Source: Streptomyces sp. CBMA152 (GTDB lineage: Bacteria > Actinomycetota > Actinomycetes > Streptomycetales > Streptomycetaceae). From it: 64,000 nt of DNA. Below the pieces are notes generated by a model. That model made no database searches and was not told where the DNA came from. It saw only the letters and a program-made list of their open reading frames with translations. Positions 55,270-63,781 of this stretch are shown in pieces (the first letter of the stretch is position 1; each line of letters begins with the position of its first letter). The position numbers and the translations under genes are program-made. The stretch lies in the NCBI RefSeq assembly GCF_014596475.1, contig NZ_MECJ01000028.1, positions 620,001 to 684,000 on the forward strand, written 5' to 3'.

Positions 55270-56202
55270 ATGCCGATGGACCCGGAAATCGCGGCCCTGC
55301 TAAAGCAGTACGGCGTAGACGGCCCCGCGCCCGACGCCCCACCCCCCGTCGCCGACATGCGCGCAGGCAACCGCATGCTGTCGCTGGCCGTCGCCCCGGA
55401 CCCACCGATCGAGGTGGCCGAGGTGACGGACGGCAGAATCGCAGGCGTACCCGTACGTACGTACCGTCCCGAAACGGCGGGCCCGGCCCCCACGGTCGTG
55501 TTCTTCCACGGCGGCGGCTTCATCGTCGGCGACCTCGACACCCACGACGGGGTCTGCCGCAGACTGTGCCGGGACCTGGGCGCGGTCGTGGTGAGCGTGG
55601 GCTACCGCCTGGCCCCCGAGTTCCCGTTCCCGGCGGGCTTCGACGACTGTGTGGCGGTGACGAGCCATGTCGCGGAGGCGATCGAGGAGTACGGGGGCGG
55701 GGTGCTCGGGGTGGCGGGCGACAGCGCCGGGGGCAGTATGGCCGCCGGGGTGGCCCTGGCGTTCCGCGACGAGGGCCGCGAACTGGCGGCGCAACTCCTG
55801 GCGTACCCCTCCACGGACCTGAGCCCCGACCGCACCCACGCGTCCCTGACGGAGAACGCCACGGGCTACCTCCTGACCACGTCAGAGGTGGAGAACAACA
55901 TCCGCCTCTACCTTGGCGAGATGCCGGCCGCGGCCGCGTACCCCCCGGCGTCCCCACTCCTCGCCACCAACCACGCGCGCCTGGCCCCGGCGGTGATCGG
56001 CTGTGGCGACTGCGACCCGCTACGGGACGAGGGCCTGGCGTACGCGGACGCGCTGGCGGCGGCGGGCGTGACAGTACGTAAACACCGCTACCCGGGCCTG
56101 ATCCACGGCTTCCTGAGCTTCGACACGAGGTCGAAGGCGGCGGATGCGGCGGTGACGGAGATGTTCAGAGAGTTCGGCGAACTGCTGAACCGGGCGGGCT
56201 GA
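55270..56202 (+). CDS. HSL-type alpha/beta hydrolase (esterase)
   Basis: 310 residues, hormone-sensitive-lipase family. Oxyanion motif HGGGF, nucleophile GDSAGG, acid in CGDCDPLRDEG, His in PGLIHGF. ATG 55270 is favoured, with GGGG upstream; the frame is open to 55234. Cytoplasmic by prediction. Substrate unknown. Confidence 0.88.
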   Translation: MPMDPEIAALLKQYGVDGPAPDAPPPVADMRAGNRMLSLAVAPDPPIEVAEVTDGRIAGVPVRTYRPETAGPAPTVVFFHGGGFIVGDLDTHDGVCRRLCRDLGAVVVSVGYRLAPEFPFPAGFDDCVAVTSHVAEAIEEYGGGVLGVAGDSAGGSMAAGVALAFRDEGRELAAQLLAYPSTDLSPDRTHASLTENATGYLLTTSEVENNIRLYLGEMPAAAAYPPASPLLATNHARLAPAVIGCGDCDPLRDEGLAYADALAAAGVTVRKHRYPGLIHGFLSFDTRSKAADAAVTEMFREFGELLNRAG

Positions 56203-56211
56203 AACGAGAAG

Positions 56212-56243
56212 GCCCGCCGCTCCGAAGACAAGAAGCGGCGGGC
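56212..56243. terminator. Terminator hairpin
   Basis: Ten-base perfect arms (GCCCGCCGCT and complement) with a 12-base loop, between the convergent esterase and lectin fragment. Confidence 0.65.
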
Positions 56244-56259
56244 TGACCCAACTCCCGCA

Positions 56260-56679
56260 TCAGATCCCGAAGTTGGTCCCGACGAACTTCTGGTCGGAGT
56301 TGTTGTTGCAGTCCCAGACGATCGCGGTGTTGCCGTTCCACGTCCCGCCGTTGTTGAGGCCCAGGCAGAGCTCCTGGTGGTACGTCGAGTGGAGGCGGAC
56401 CATGCCGCCACCGACCGGCTCGACGTTCCACTGCTGGTCGGGGTTGCCGTTGCAGTCCCAGGCGGAGGCGCCCGCACCCCGGCGGACGTCGCCGCCCCAG
56501 ACGCCGAGGCACTGGTTGTTGTCGTTGACGAGGTGAACGGTGTCCGGCAGCCCGTTGTTGAGGTTGAACGACACGACGTCGGCCGACCAGCGCTGGTCCG
56601 GGTTGCCGTTGCACTCCCACACGATCACCGACGAGGAGTCCTCACCGGGCAGGTAGTCCTGCCCGAGGCAGGGACCCAT
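56260..56679 (-). pseudogene. 5'-truncated ricin-type beta-trefoil lectin
   Basis: About 139 residues with three QxW/F repeats (NPDQRW, NPDQQW, NSDQKF). The sequence starts almost at the first trefoil strand (GPCLGQDYLPGEDSSS) with no signal peptide and no attached catalytic domain. The frame runs on into the CRISPR array, whose last repeat ends 15 bp upstream. The likeliest reading is the C-terminal lectin module of a secreted enzyme whose 5' part was replaced by the array. Because the array is transcribed toward it, it could still be expressed by readthrough. Confidence 0.7.
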
Positions 56680-56693
56680 GGTGCTGCCGACCT

Positions 56694-57575
56694 GGGACCA
56701 CCCCCGCACACGCGGGGACCACTGCCGCTCGTTCGAACAATTGCGCGATTTTGAGGGACCACCCCCGCACACGCGGGGACCACTTCTGCTCGGTCCACCG
56801 CTGAAGGGTGTTCATGGGACCACCCCCGCACACGCGGGGACCACCCGCTGGGGGTACCGGTCGTGGCGTACTCCATGGGACCACCCCCGCACCCGCGGGG
56901 ACCACTAGACGTGGTACGCGGAGGCGCCGGCCACCGCGGACCACCCCCGCACCCGCGGGGACCACAGGCAAAGCCGATACCCACCCAAAAGCCGTTAGGG
57001 ACCACCCCCGCACGCGCGGGGACCACTGCGCGCTGCGCTTCACCAATGGCCAACTCTTGGGACCACCCCCGCACGCGCGGGGACCACAAGGCCATCGGCA
57101 AGGTGGGCTCGAAGCTCGGGGGACCACCCCCGCACGCGCGGGGACCACTCACGCCCGATCTCGGAGAACGAGTTGGCCGAGGGACCACCCCCGCACGCGC
57201 GGGGATCACTACCGCCGCTGCTCCTGGACCCACGGGCCGACGGGACCACCCCCGCACGCGCGGGGATCACAACACCTTGGACTGGCGCATCAGGTCCCGG
57301 AGGGGACCACCCCCGCACGCGCGGGGATCACGGGTCAATGATCGTCCCGTCCCGCATGATCCTGGGACCACCCCCGCACGCGCGGGGATCACGCGGTCTA
57401 GGGCGTTGATGTTCGCTTCCGTGCGGGACCACCCCCGCACGCGCGGGGATCACCCGGCCACGGACTCCGCCCGTCCGCCGGGCTGTGGACCACCCCCGCA
57501 CGCGCGGGGATCACCCGTACTCACACGCGAAAAGCCCCGGCGGACAGGGACCACCCCCGCACGCGCGGGGATCAC
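56694..57575 (-). CRISPR. CRISPR array 1, type I-E, 15 repeats and 14 spacers
   Basis: 29-bp repeats with 32-bp spacers (one of 31), the type I-E geometry; the transcribed repeat is GTGGTCCCCGCGCGTGCG... or GTGATCC... on the minus strand. Leader-proximal repeats (57181-57575) carry GTGATCC, then three carry GTGGTCC, and the trailer-end repeats add changes in the central GCACGCG block. This polarity fits a leader on the high-coordinate side. No cas genes are in the window. Confidence 0.97.
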
Positions 57576-57712
57576 AGCGCCCGACCTGGGGCTTCAGCTC
57601 ATCCCGCCCCCGTTTTTACTCACTTCCACGGATTCCGGCATACACCCCATCCCCCTCACATCCCCCAAGAGGTCAACCCCGCAGCCCTGCCCGGGTGTCG
57701 GCCACAGGCTAG
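57576..57712 (-). promoter_or_regulatory. CRISPR leader 1
   Basis: Starts right after the last repeat. It shares with leader 2 the CGACCTGGGGCTTCAGC block, a CCCCGTTTTT(A/G)CTCAC block, TTCCGGCATAC and GCCACAGGCTAG. A segment of about 40 bp near its distal end is absent from leader 2. It is non-coding and read toward the array on the minus strand. Confidence 0.85.
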
Positions 57713-57749
57713 TGTGCCCAGGCCTTCCTCCGGGGCCGGTTCGCGGGGC

Positions 57750-59072
57750 TCAGGTCAGGGCCGGGCGGCCCAGCTGGCGCACCCTCCATCCCGCCACCCG
57801 CCACGCGTCCGCGCACAGGACGTTCCGCAGGTCCACCACAACCGGGGCTGCGACGACACGACCCAGAGCCTTGGGGTCGGCCGCCCGGAACTCAGGCCAT
57901 TCCGTGGCGACCACGATCAGCTCGGCACCGCGCGCGGACTCGTCCAGGCCCTCGGTGTAGTCGAGTTCGGGGTGCCGCGCGAGGGCCGTGCGGACGGCGT
58001 GCGGGTCGTGAACGGTGACCTGCGCGCCGCGCCGGTGCAGCAGCGCCGCGACGGCCAGCGCCGGGGATTCCCGTACGTCGTCGGTCCCGGCCTTGAACGA
58101 CGCGCCCCACACGGCGATCCGTACGCCCTCGACCGCCCGCCCGAGCATGTCCTCGATCAGGGCGACGGCGGCCGCCGGGCGGGACTCGTTGACCTGTTCG
58201 GCGGCCCGCAACAACGCGGCGGCTTCGACCGCGCCCAGCGCCCGCGCGGACGCGGTGAACGCCCGTACGTCCTTGGGCAGACAGCCCCCGCCGTACCCCG
58301 GCCCGGCGTGCAGCCCGCCCCGGCCGATACGCGGGTCGAGCCCGATGGCCTCGGTGAGCTCGACCACGTCCGCGCCCGCGGCTTCGCACATGTCGGCGAC
58401 GCCGTTGATGAACGACACCTTCATGCCGAGGTACGCGTTGGCCGCGCCCTTGATCAGCTCGGCCGTGGCCGGGTCGGTCACGAACAGCGGGATACGTTCG
58501 CGCAACATCGGTGCGTAGACCTCCCGTACGACGTCCTCGGCGTGCGCGCTCGGCACTCCAACGACGATGCGGTCGGGCCGCAACGTGTCCTCGACGGCAT
58601 GGCCCTCCCGCAGGAACTCGGGATTCCACACCACCTCCACGCCGTCGCCGACGGGGGCGAGGCGGGCCAGGAGCGCGGCGAGGTCGCGGGTGGTTCCGAC
58701 GGTGACCGTCGACTTCCCCATGATCACGCAGGGGCGAGTGAGGTACGGGGCCAACGCGCGGGCGACGCCGAAGATCTGACCGGTGTCGTACGAGCGACCG
58801 TCCGCGTCGATCGGGGTCCCGACGGCCAGAAAGTGAACGTCGGCGAAGTCGGCGGCCTCGGCCAGGTTGGTGGTGAACCGGAGGCGACCGCTGCGGGTGT
58901 GCGCGGCGAGCAGTTCGGGCAGGCCCGCTTCGTAGATCGGCCACTCACCCGCGTTCAGCCGGTCGACCTTGACCTGATCGATGTCGACCCCGATCACGTC
59001 GTGCCCGATCTCGGCCATACCGGCGGCGTGCGGGATACCCAGGTGGCCGAGGCCGATGACAGAGACGCGCAT
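57750..59072 (-). CDS. ugd: UDP-glucose/GDP-mannose dehydrogenase family protein
   Basis: 440 residues. Oxidises a nucleotide-sugar hydroxymethyl to carboxylate with two NAD. NAD-binding start MRVSVIGLGHLGIPHA, catalytic Cys264 in YGGGCLPKD, and SFKAGTDDVRESPAL in the C-terminal domain. Placing it as UDP-glucose versus UDP-mannose type is not possible from sequence alone. ATG 59072 has GGTAGG upstream; the frame runs to 59243. It lies between the two CRISPR arrays, on their strand. Confidence 0.88.
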   Translation of the reverse strand: MRVSVIGLGHLGIPHAAGMAEIGHDVIGVDIDQVKVDRLNAGEWPIYEAGLPELLAAHTRSGRLRFTTNLAEAADFADVHFLAVGTPIDADGRSYDTGQIFGVARALAPYLTRPCVIMGKSTVTVGTTRDLAALLARLAPVGDGVEVVWNPEFLREGHAVEDTLRPDRIVVGVPSAHAEDVVREVYAPMLRERIPLFVTDPATAELIKGAANAYLGMKVSFINGVADMCEAAGADVVELTEAIGLDPRIGRGGLHAGPGYGGGCLPKDVRAFTASARALGAVEAAALLRAAEQVNESRPAAAVALIEDMLGRAVEGVRIAVWGASFKAGTDDVRESPALAVAALLHRRGAQVTVHDPHAVRTALARHPELDYTEGLDESARGAELIVVATEWPEFRAADPKALGRVVAAPVVVDLRNVLCADAWRVAGWRVRQLGRPALT

Positions 59073-59249
59073 GAGCGTCCTACCTTCCATCGCTCTCACC
59101 CGGGGCGACCCGGGCCGGTCCAAGCGCGCCACGCTAGCGTCCAACGACCGGGCCGTAGCGAATTGCGCAGGTAAATCAAGTGCTGCTCTTCGCAGGGATG
59201 TTGACGAGTTTGGGTAGTCAAGTGCGGGAGCGCTCACCTCCATGGCTTT

Positions 59250-59947
59250 CGCTCTCTCCCCGCGTGCGCGGGGACCGCAGCAGGCCGGGCAGCCCGTTCA
59301 GCTGGACCCAGGGACCATCCCCGCACACGCGGGGACCACGTCTGGTGGATCAGCTCGCGGGTCCGGTCCGGGGGACCACCCCCGCATGCGCGGGGACCAC
59401 ATGGCCGAGGGACTGACCCACGTGCCCTACGAGGGACCACCCCCACGTGCGCGAGGACTAGACAGGCCGTGCCCCACGCAGCGCGGCAGTGTCGGGGCCA
59501 CCCTGCTACGCGGGGACCACTCACAGCCAGGCCACGCCTCAACGTCACCGGGCGGACCATCCCCGCGTGCGCGGGGACCACAGGCTCTGGACGGCCTCAC
59601 ACAAGGCACGGTCGGGACCACCCCCGCGTGCGCGGGGACCACGTAACCGGTGCGTCCGCCCCGTACACCACCACGGGACCACCCCCGCACGCGCGGGGAC
59701 CACTACGACCCCCACGAGCCCGGCGACCCGGTCAAGGGACCACCCCCGCACGCGCGGGGACCACTCGTCGTCGATCTCGTTCAGGCCCCGGGACAGGGGA
59801 CCACCCCCGCACGCGCGGGGACCACGCCCACATCAAGGCCCGACAGGCCGTTGAGGCGGGACCACCCCCGCACGCGCGGGGACCACATCACGGGCGGGCA
59901 CGGCGGGCAGGAGAACAGGGGACCACCCCCGCACGCGCGGGGACCAC
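59250..59947 (-). CRISPR. CRISPR array 2, type I-E, 12 repeats and 11 spacers
   Basis: 29-bp repeats, 32-bp spacers. Repeats near the leader (59675-59947) are uniform GTGGTCC versions. Toward the trailer they decay: 59250-59278 has many changes and the 59492-59520 unit is a degenerate 27-base version. The GTGATCC version seen in array 1 does not occur here. Confidence 0.96.
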
Positions 59948-60045
59948 AGTGCTCGACCTGGGGCTTCAGCCCGCCCCTACCCCGTTTTTGCTCACGTTCA
60001 TGGCTTCCGGCATACGCCCCATCCCGCACGTGAGCCACAGGCTAG
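59948..60045 (-). promoter_or_regulatory. CRISPR leader 2
   Basis: Homologous to leader 1 but about 40 bp shorter, and placed identically after the last repeat. The remainder of this gap before the HATPase gene (60046-60153) shows no gene or motif I recognise. Confidence 0.85.
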
Positions 60046-60153
60046 CGGGCCACGACCTCCCCCGGCCTGCGTCGCCGCAATCCGCACCTCGCGACGTCGT
60101 CACGTTCGACCTCAACAGCCTTTAACAGGCCGCCACTTCACCCCCTCCCCACC

Positions 60154-60627
60154 TCACCCCACCTCCGCCCAAACCACCTTCCCCACCGCCCGCTCCTCCA
60201 CGCCCCACGCCAACGCCAGCGCCGCAACCAGCACCAACCCCCGCCCCCTCTCCGCAACCGCGCCCCCGCCCACCACGCCCGGGACCGCGACCGCACCCCC
60301 ACCCACCGCACCCGCACCCGCACCCGCCCCCGGATCCGCCACGCACGGCACCCGCTCGCCCCGGGTGTCCGTGACCTCGATGCGGAGTACCGTGCCGAGT
60401 ACGAGCCGGAGTTCGAAATCGCGGCCCGGTACGTGGCCGTGCAGCACCGCGTTCGCCGCCAGCTCCGCGACGATGAGTGCGGCTGTGTCGGAGCGTTCGC
60501 TGCCGTGCGGAACGCCCCACGCGTCCAACTGCCCGAGAGCCACCTTCCGGGCACTGCTCGCACCCCGGCGCGTACTGCTGAAACGCCGTACGAACTCGGT
60601 TGCACGGGTGGTGATTTGAGGATTCAT
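60154..60627 (-). CDS. ATP-binding (RsbW-like HATPase) protein
   Basis: 157 residues. HATPase_c_2 type with the N-box region IVAELAANAVLHG and a GRGL box. Between them is an unusual low-complexity insertion of about 30 residues (Gly/Ala/Val repeats), so the ATP-binding G1 region is hard to judge. It is divergent from the XRE/DUF5753 gene; this trio with DUF397 recurs in Streptomyces as whiJ/abaA-like regulatory modules. ATG 60627. Confidence 0.78.
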   Translation of the reverse strand: MNPQITTRATEFVRRFSSTRRGASSARKVALGQLDAWGVPHGSERSDTAALIVAELAANAVLHGHVPGRDFELRLVLGTVLRIEVTDTRGERVPCVADPGAGAGAGAVGGGAVAVPGVVGGGAVAERGRGLVLVAALALAWGVEERAVGKVVWAEVG

Positions 60628-60746
60628 GTCACCGAGCGTGACGAGATGTGCGTACGCTGAACAGGGGCGTCGGCGCGCCACCGTTTTCCTGTACGGGTAC
60701 GGCCTCCGCTCTGTACGAGTCATCGGCCGTGACCACGGAGGCACCC

Positions 60747-61604
60747 ATGGACCGGGAAGAACGACCCGAGTCGGCGATCGAGGAAGACGGTACGTCGGAG
60801 CTCTTCATCGCCGTCGGCGAGCAGCTGAAAGTGCTCCGCATCCGCGCCGGGTTGACTCAGCGCGAGTTCGGCAAACTCGTCGGCTACACCGAAGGCCAGA
60901 TCTCCGCCCTGGAGCGAGGCGTACGCATCCCCCAGCCCGACTTCCTCGACCGCGCCGACCAAATCCTGAACGCCGGTGGGGTGTTGATCGCCGCCAAGCG
61001 CGCGATCGAGAAGGCCCAGGCGAAGGCCCGCGTGCGACACCCTGGTTGGTTCCGCGATTACGTAAACGTGGAGGCCCAGGCCGTCTCACTTCACGACTAC
61101 AGCACCCAGGCGGTGCCCGGACTGCTCCAGACCGAGGACTATGCCCGAGCCGTGTTCACACAGCGTCGACCGCTACTGGACGAAGGAACCGTCGAGAAGC
61201 GAGTGACGGACCGCCTGTCCCGGCAGCAGATCTTCGATCGCTGGCCCGCTCCGACCTTCAGCTTCGTACTGGAACAGTCCATGCTGTCCCGGCCAGTTGG
61301 CGGGCGGACTGTCCAAATGAACCAGCTTCAGCGGCTGCTGCACTTGGGTAGCCTTCGAACAGTTGAACTTCAGGTGATGCCGACCGATCGCGAAGACCAC
61401 GCCGGGCTCGGCGGGCCGTTCATCGTGCTGACGCCCAAGGGGAGGCAGCAGGTTGCGTACACGGAGATCTACGGGCACCCCCGGCTGATCACCGACCAGG
61501 ACGAAGTCCGCGTCTTCGCAGACCGCTATGGGATCATCCGGGCGCAGGCTCTCACCCCACGGGAGTCTCTGTCCCTGATCGAGAAGATGCTGGGAGACTC
61601 ATGA
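60747..61604 (+). CDS. XRE-family regulator with DUF5753
   Basis: 285 residues. N-terminal XRE helix-turn-helix at about 25-80 (LKVLRIRAGLTQREFGKLVGYTEGQISALERG), then the DUF5753 domain (from about HPGWFRDYVNVEAQA, and the typical VPGLLQTEDYARAVF). ATG 60747 with ACGGAGG upstream; the frame extends to 60648. It overlaps the DUF397 gene by 4 bp (ATGA). In whiJ-like systems this protein represses and the DUF397 partner relieves it. Confidence 0.9.
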   Translation: MDREERPESAIEEDGTSELFIAVGEQLKVLRIRAGLTQREFGKLVGYTEGQISALERGVRIPQPDFLDRADQILNAGGVLIAAKRAIEKAQAKARVRHPGWFRDYVNVEAQAVSLHDYSTQAVPGLLQTEDYARAVFTQRRPLLDEGTVEKRVTDRLSRQQIFDRWPAPTFSFVLEQSMLSRPVGGRTVQMNQLQRLLHLGSLRTVELQVMPTDREDHAGLGGPFIVLTPKGRQQVAYTEIYGHPRLITDQDEVRVFADRYGIIRAQALTPRESLSLIEKMLGDS

Positions 61605-61828
61605 ACTGGTTCAAGAGTAGCTATAGCGACGGCGAGGGCGGCGCGTGCGTCGAAGTCGCCTACTACTGGCGCAAGTCGAGCTACAGCACCGGCGAAGGTG
61701 GTGACTGCGTTGAGGTCGCCACCCACCCCTCCGCCATCCGCATCCGCGACTCAAAGAACACCCCCGGCCCCGAAATCACCATCGCCCCCACCGCCTGGGT
61801 CACATTCATCACGTACGCCACTCGCTAA
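61601..61828 (+). CDS. DUF397 small protein with an internal duplication
   Basis: 75 residues. DUF397 normally begins WxKSSYS...CVEVA once; here the block occurs twice, at residues 3-20 and 23-40, 20 residues apart, before the VRDSK-like RIRDSKNTPGPEI and the Trp-x-x-Phe tail. The two copies differ at many DNA positions, so the duplication is not recent. ATG overlaps the XRE gene by 4 bp, so the two are translated together. Confidence 0.88.
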   Translation: MNWFKSSYSDGEGGACVEVAYYWRKSSYSTGEGGDCVEVATHPSAIRIRDSKNTPGPEITIAPTAWVTFITYATR

Positions 61829-61836
61829 AACAAAAA

Positions 61837-61871
61837 AGCGGCTACGCCGATTGATAATCGGCGTAGCCGCT
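61837..61871 (-). terminator. Intrinsic terminator of the lectin gene
   Basis: A 15-bp perfect stem with loop TGATA. Read on the minus strand, the stem is followed by TTTTTTG, the canonical U-tract. It ends the lectin gene and lies just after the DUF397 stop, so it may also stop plus-strand transcription. Confidence 0.85.
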
Positions 61872-61881
61872 ATCCCATCCG

Positions 61882-62325
61882 TCACACGTTCTCGAAGCGC
61901 CATTTCTGGTTCTCGCGGCCTTCCCAGGGCTCAATGGTGAGCTGGGTCTTCTCCGTCTCCTGGCGCAGGGTCACCACGCCGTCCATGTACGGGAAGTGGA
62001 TGCGGTACTGGCCGCCGCCGACCGGCTCGATCGACCACTGCTGGGGGTACGGCTGCGTCGCGACCAGCGGCGGGAAGATCTTGATCAGGCTCAGCGCGAA
62101 GAAGAGCTCGCCGAACTCGCCGCCGTGCAGCTTGCTCTTGAGGTGGTACTGGTTGCCCGGGAGGAATTCGATCTCCCACTGCTGGTTGTCACCCTTGTGG
62201 TACGGGTACCCGATGATGGGCGTGTTGGGCTCGGTACGGGCGTCACGTACGTCGACCACACGGTCGTCGTACGCCGCGTTCTTGATCACGTACAGACCCG
62301 GGGACAGAATGAAGGTCTCGGCCAT
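61882..62325 (-). CDS. Ricin-type beta-trefoil lectin-like protein
   Basis: 147 residues with no signal peptide. QxW motifs NQQWEIE, PQQWSIE and NQKWRFE mark a trefoil of three subdomains; a start like SPGLYVIKNAAYDDRVVDV also resembles mushroom beta-trefoil protease inhibitors, so that function is possible. ATG 62325 has an excellent AAGGAGGA site. It flanks the CRISPR/HATPase region opposite the truncated lectin. Confidence 0.82.
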   Translation of the reverse strand: MAETFILSPGLYVIKNAAYDDRVVDVRDARTEPNTPIIGYPYHKGDNQQWEIEFLPGNQYHLKSKLHGGEFGELFFALSLIKIFPPLVATQPYPQQWSIEPVGGGQYRIHFPYMDGVVTLRQETEKTQLTIEPWEGRENQKWRFENV

Positions 62326-62613
62326 GAATCCTCCTTGGCTACCAGGGACGGATGGCGATCGAGCGACCCTCAACCTAATCCGCGCCGACCCGCCCCGTAA
62401 CGGGGGCTTCAAGTCGCGCGTCGGAATTCATTTTGGCCGGGGCACGGCGCATATGCCCGTTCCCTTTCGACCTGAATTCGGGGACCGTTGGCCTATTCAG
62501 GTCTTCCATCCCCCGGAACGCCAAAGCTCCTCGCCGCTCACCCGCCGTCAAGACAACAGACGCGGAACGTACGCCCGCCCCACCGCCTTCAGCCGAAAGA
62601 ATCCGGCGCCTTC

Positions 62614-63300
62614 TCAGCCCCCGAGCATCCCCCCGGGCATCCCCCCGGGCATCCAGCGCTCGCCCTCCCGCAGCTTCCCCAGCCCCACCCACGCGAAGTT
62701 CATCAGCGTCGCCGCCGCCTCCTTCGCGGAGACCCCCTCAGTCGCGTTGGCCCAGTCCGCCAGGGACTCCGCCGCGCCGACCAGCGCCTGGGCGAGGCCG
62801 CCGACGTCACGGGACGCCAACTCTGGCTCCGACGAGTGGGCCTCCCGCGCCGCCGCCGCGATCAGGAGCGTCACGAACGCCACCATCTCCTCCCGCATCA
62901 CCGTGACCTCGGCGGCGAACGGTTCCCCGTGCGTACGGGCCTGGCGGTGCAGGACCGACCAGCCGTCGGGGTTCTCGGCGGTGTGGAGGAAGAAGGCCCG
63001 CAGGCCGGCCCACAGGCGCGCGTCGGCGGGGGCTTTCGGCTCGGCACCTGCCCGTACCGCGCTCACCAGCGCGCGGGCCTCCCGCCGGATCACGGCGGTG
63101 AAGAGTTCTTCCTTGGAGTTCAGATAGAGGTAGACGAGCGGCTTGGAGACGCCGGCCACCTCGGCTATCTCGTCCATCGAGGCGGCCCGGTACCCGCGCC
63201 GGCCGAAGATCCGTACCGCCGCGTCCAGCATCTGCTGCTCGCGCACGGCCCGCGGCATCCGCTTGGCCTTCCCCGCACCCGAAGCTGCACCCGCACCCAT
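62614..63300 (-). CDS. TetR-family regulator
   Basis: 228 residues. Helix-turn-helix at about 20-65 (MLDAAVRIFGRRGYRAASMDEIAEVAGVSKPLVYLYL). The C-terminus ends in a repeated MPGG tail, unusual for the family; the DNA there is a short tandem repeat. Ligand and target are unknown; the upstream gap to the DUF4229 gene is short. Confidence 0.86.
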   Translation of the reverse strand: MGAGAASGAGKAKRMPRAVREQQMLDAAVRIFGRRGYRAASMDEIAEVAGVSKPLVYLYLNSKEELFTAVIRREARALVSAVRAGAEPKAPADARLWAGLRAFFLHTAENPDGWSVLHRQARTHGEPFAAEVTVMREEMVAFVTLLIAAAAREAHSSEPELASRDVGGLAQALVGAAESLADWANATEGVSAKEAAATLMNFAWVGLGKLREGERWMPGGMPGGMLGG

Positions 63301-63403
63301 CAGACCGCATCCTCCCCGGCGCGCCGTCCTACGTCCGGGTAAGGGTAAGCGCGGGGGAAGTCGGTCCTGTTACGCGGGCCAACGGGCCCAAGAACCAAGC
63401 CTG

Positions 63404-63700
63404 TTACTGCGTCACGCCGTCTTCCTGCGTGCGGTTCGCCTCAAGCTTCGCCTTCGCCGACTCCACCTTGGTGACGATCTGCGCCGACATCTCGTCGCGC
63501 TGCTTGCGCAGCAGGACGAAGCTCAGCGGGGCGGAGAGGACCAGGGCGAGCAGCACGACCCAGATGGCGTTGGCGTCGCCGAGACCGGCGGGCATGACCC
63601 CGAAGTGGACCAGGGCCGCCACGAAGACCATGCAGCCGACGAAGACGGCGATGCGCATCGCGGTGTACCGGACGGTGGCGCTCGGCTTGGCGATGTTCAC
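63404..63700 (-). CDS. DUF4229 membrane protein
   Basis: 98 residues: two helices (TAMRIAVFVGCMVFVAALVHFGVM and ANAIWVVLLALVLSAPLSFVLL) and a charged C-terminal tail. DUF4229 proteins occur mainly in actinobacteria, often near menaquinone or phosphorelay genes; no function is known. GTG 63700 has GAAGGT upstream; the frame runs to 63742. Confidence 0.85.
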   Translation of the reverse strand: MNIAKPSATVRYTAMRIAVFVGCMVFVAALVHFGVMPAGLGDANAIWVVLLALVLSAPLSFVLLRKQRDEMSAQIVTKVESAKAKLEANRTQEDGVTQ

Positions 63701-63781
63701 GGCTGACCTTCTCTCTGGGTTCGGCGTTCCCTGTACGTCCAATGAAGCTTGTCCGTCCAGTGAAGCATGTCCCCTATTGGA

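Noticed and set aside
56625..57960. ORFs reading through the CRISPR array (repeated PRVRGWS or PPPHARG motifs)
   Set aside because: The repeated peptides come from the 29-bp repeats; no coding gene is present.
56260..63300. cas genes next to the arrays
   Set aside because: All large frames in the interval are accounted for (ugd, HATPase, XRE, DUF397, lectins, TetR); none has Cas motifs.
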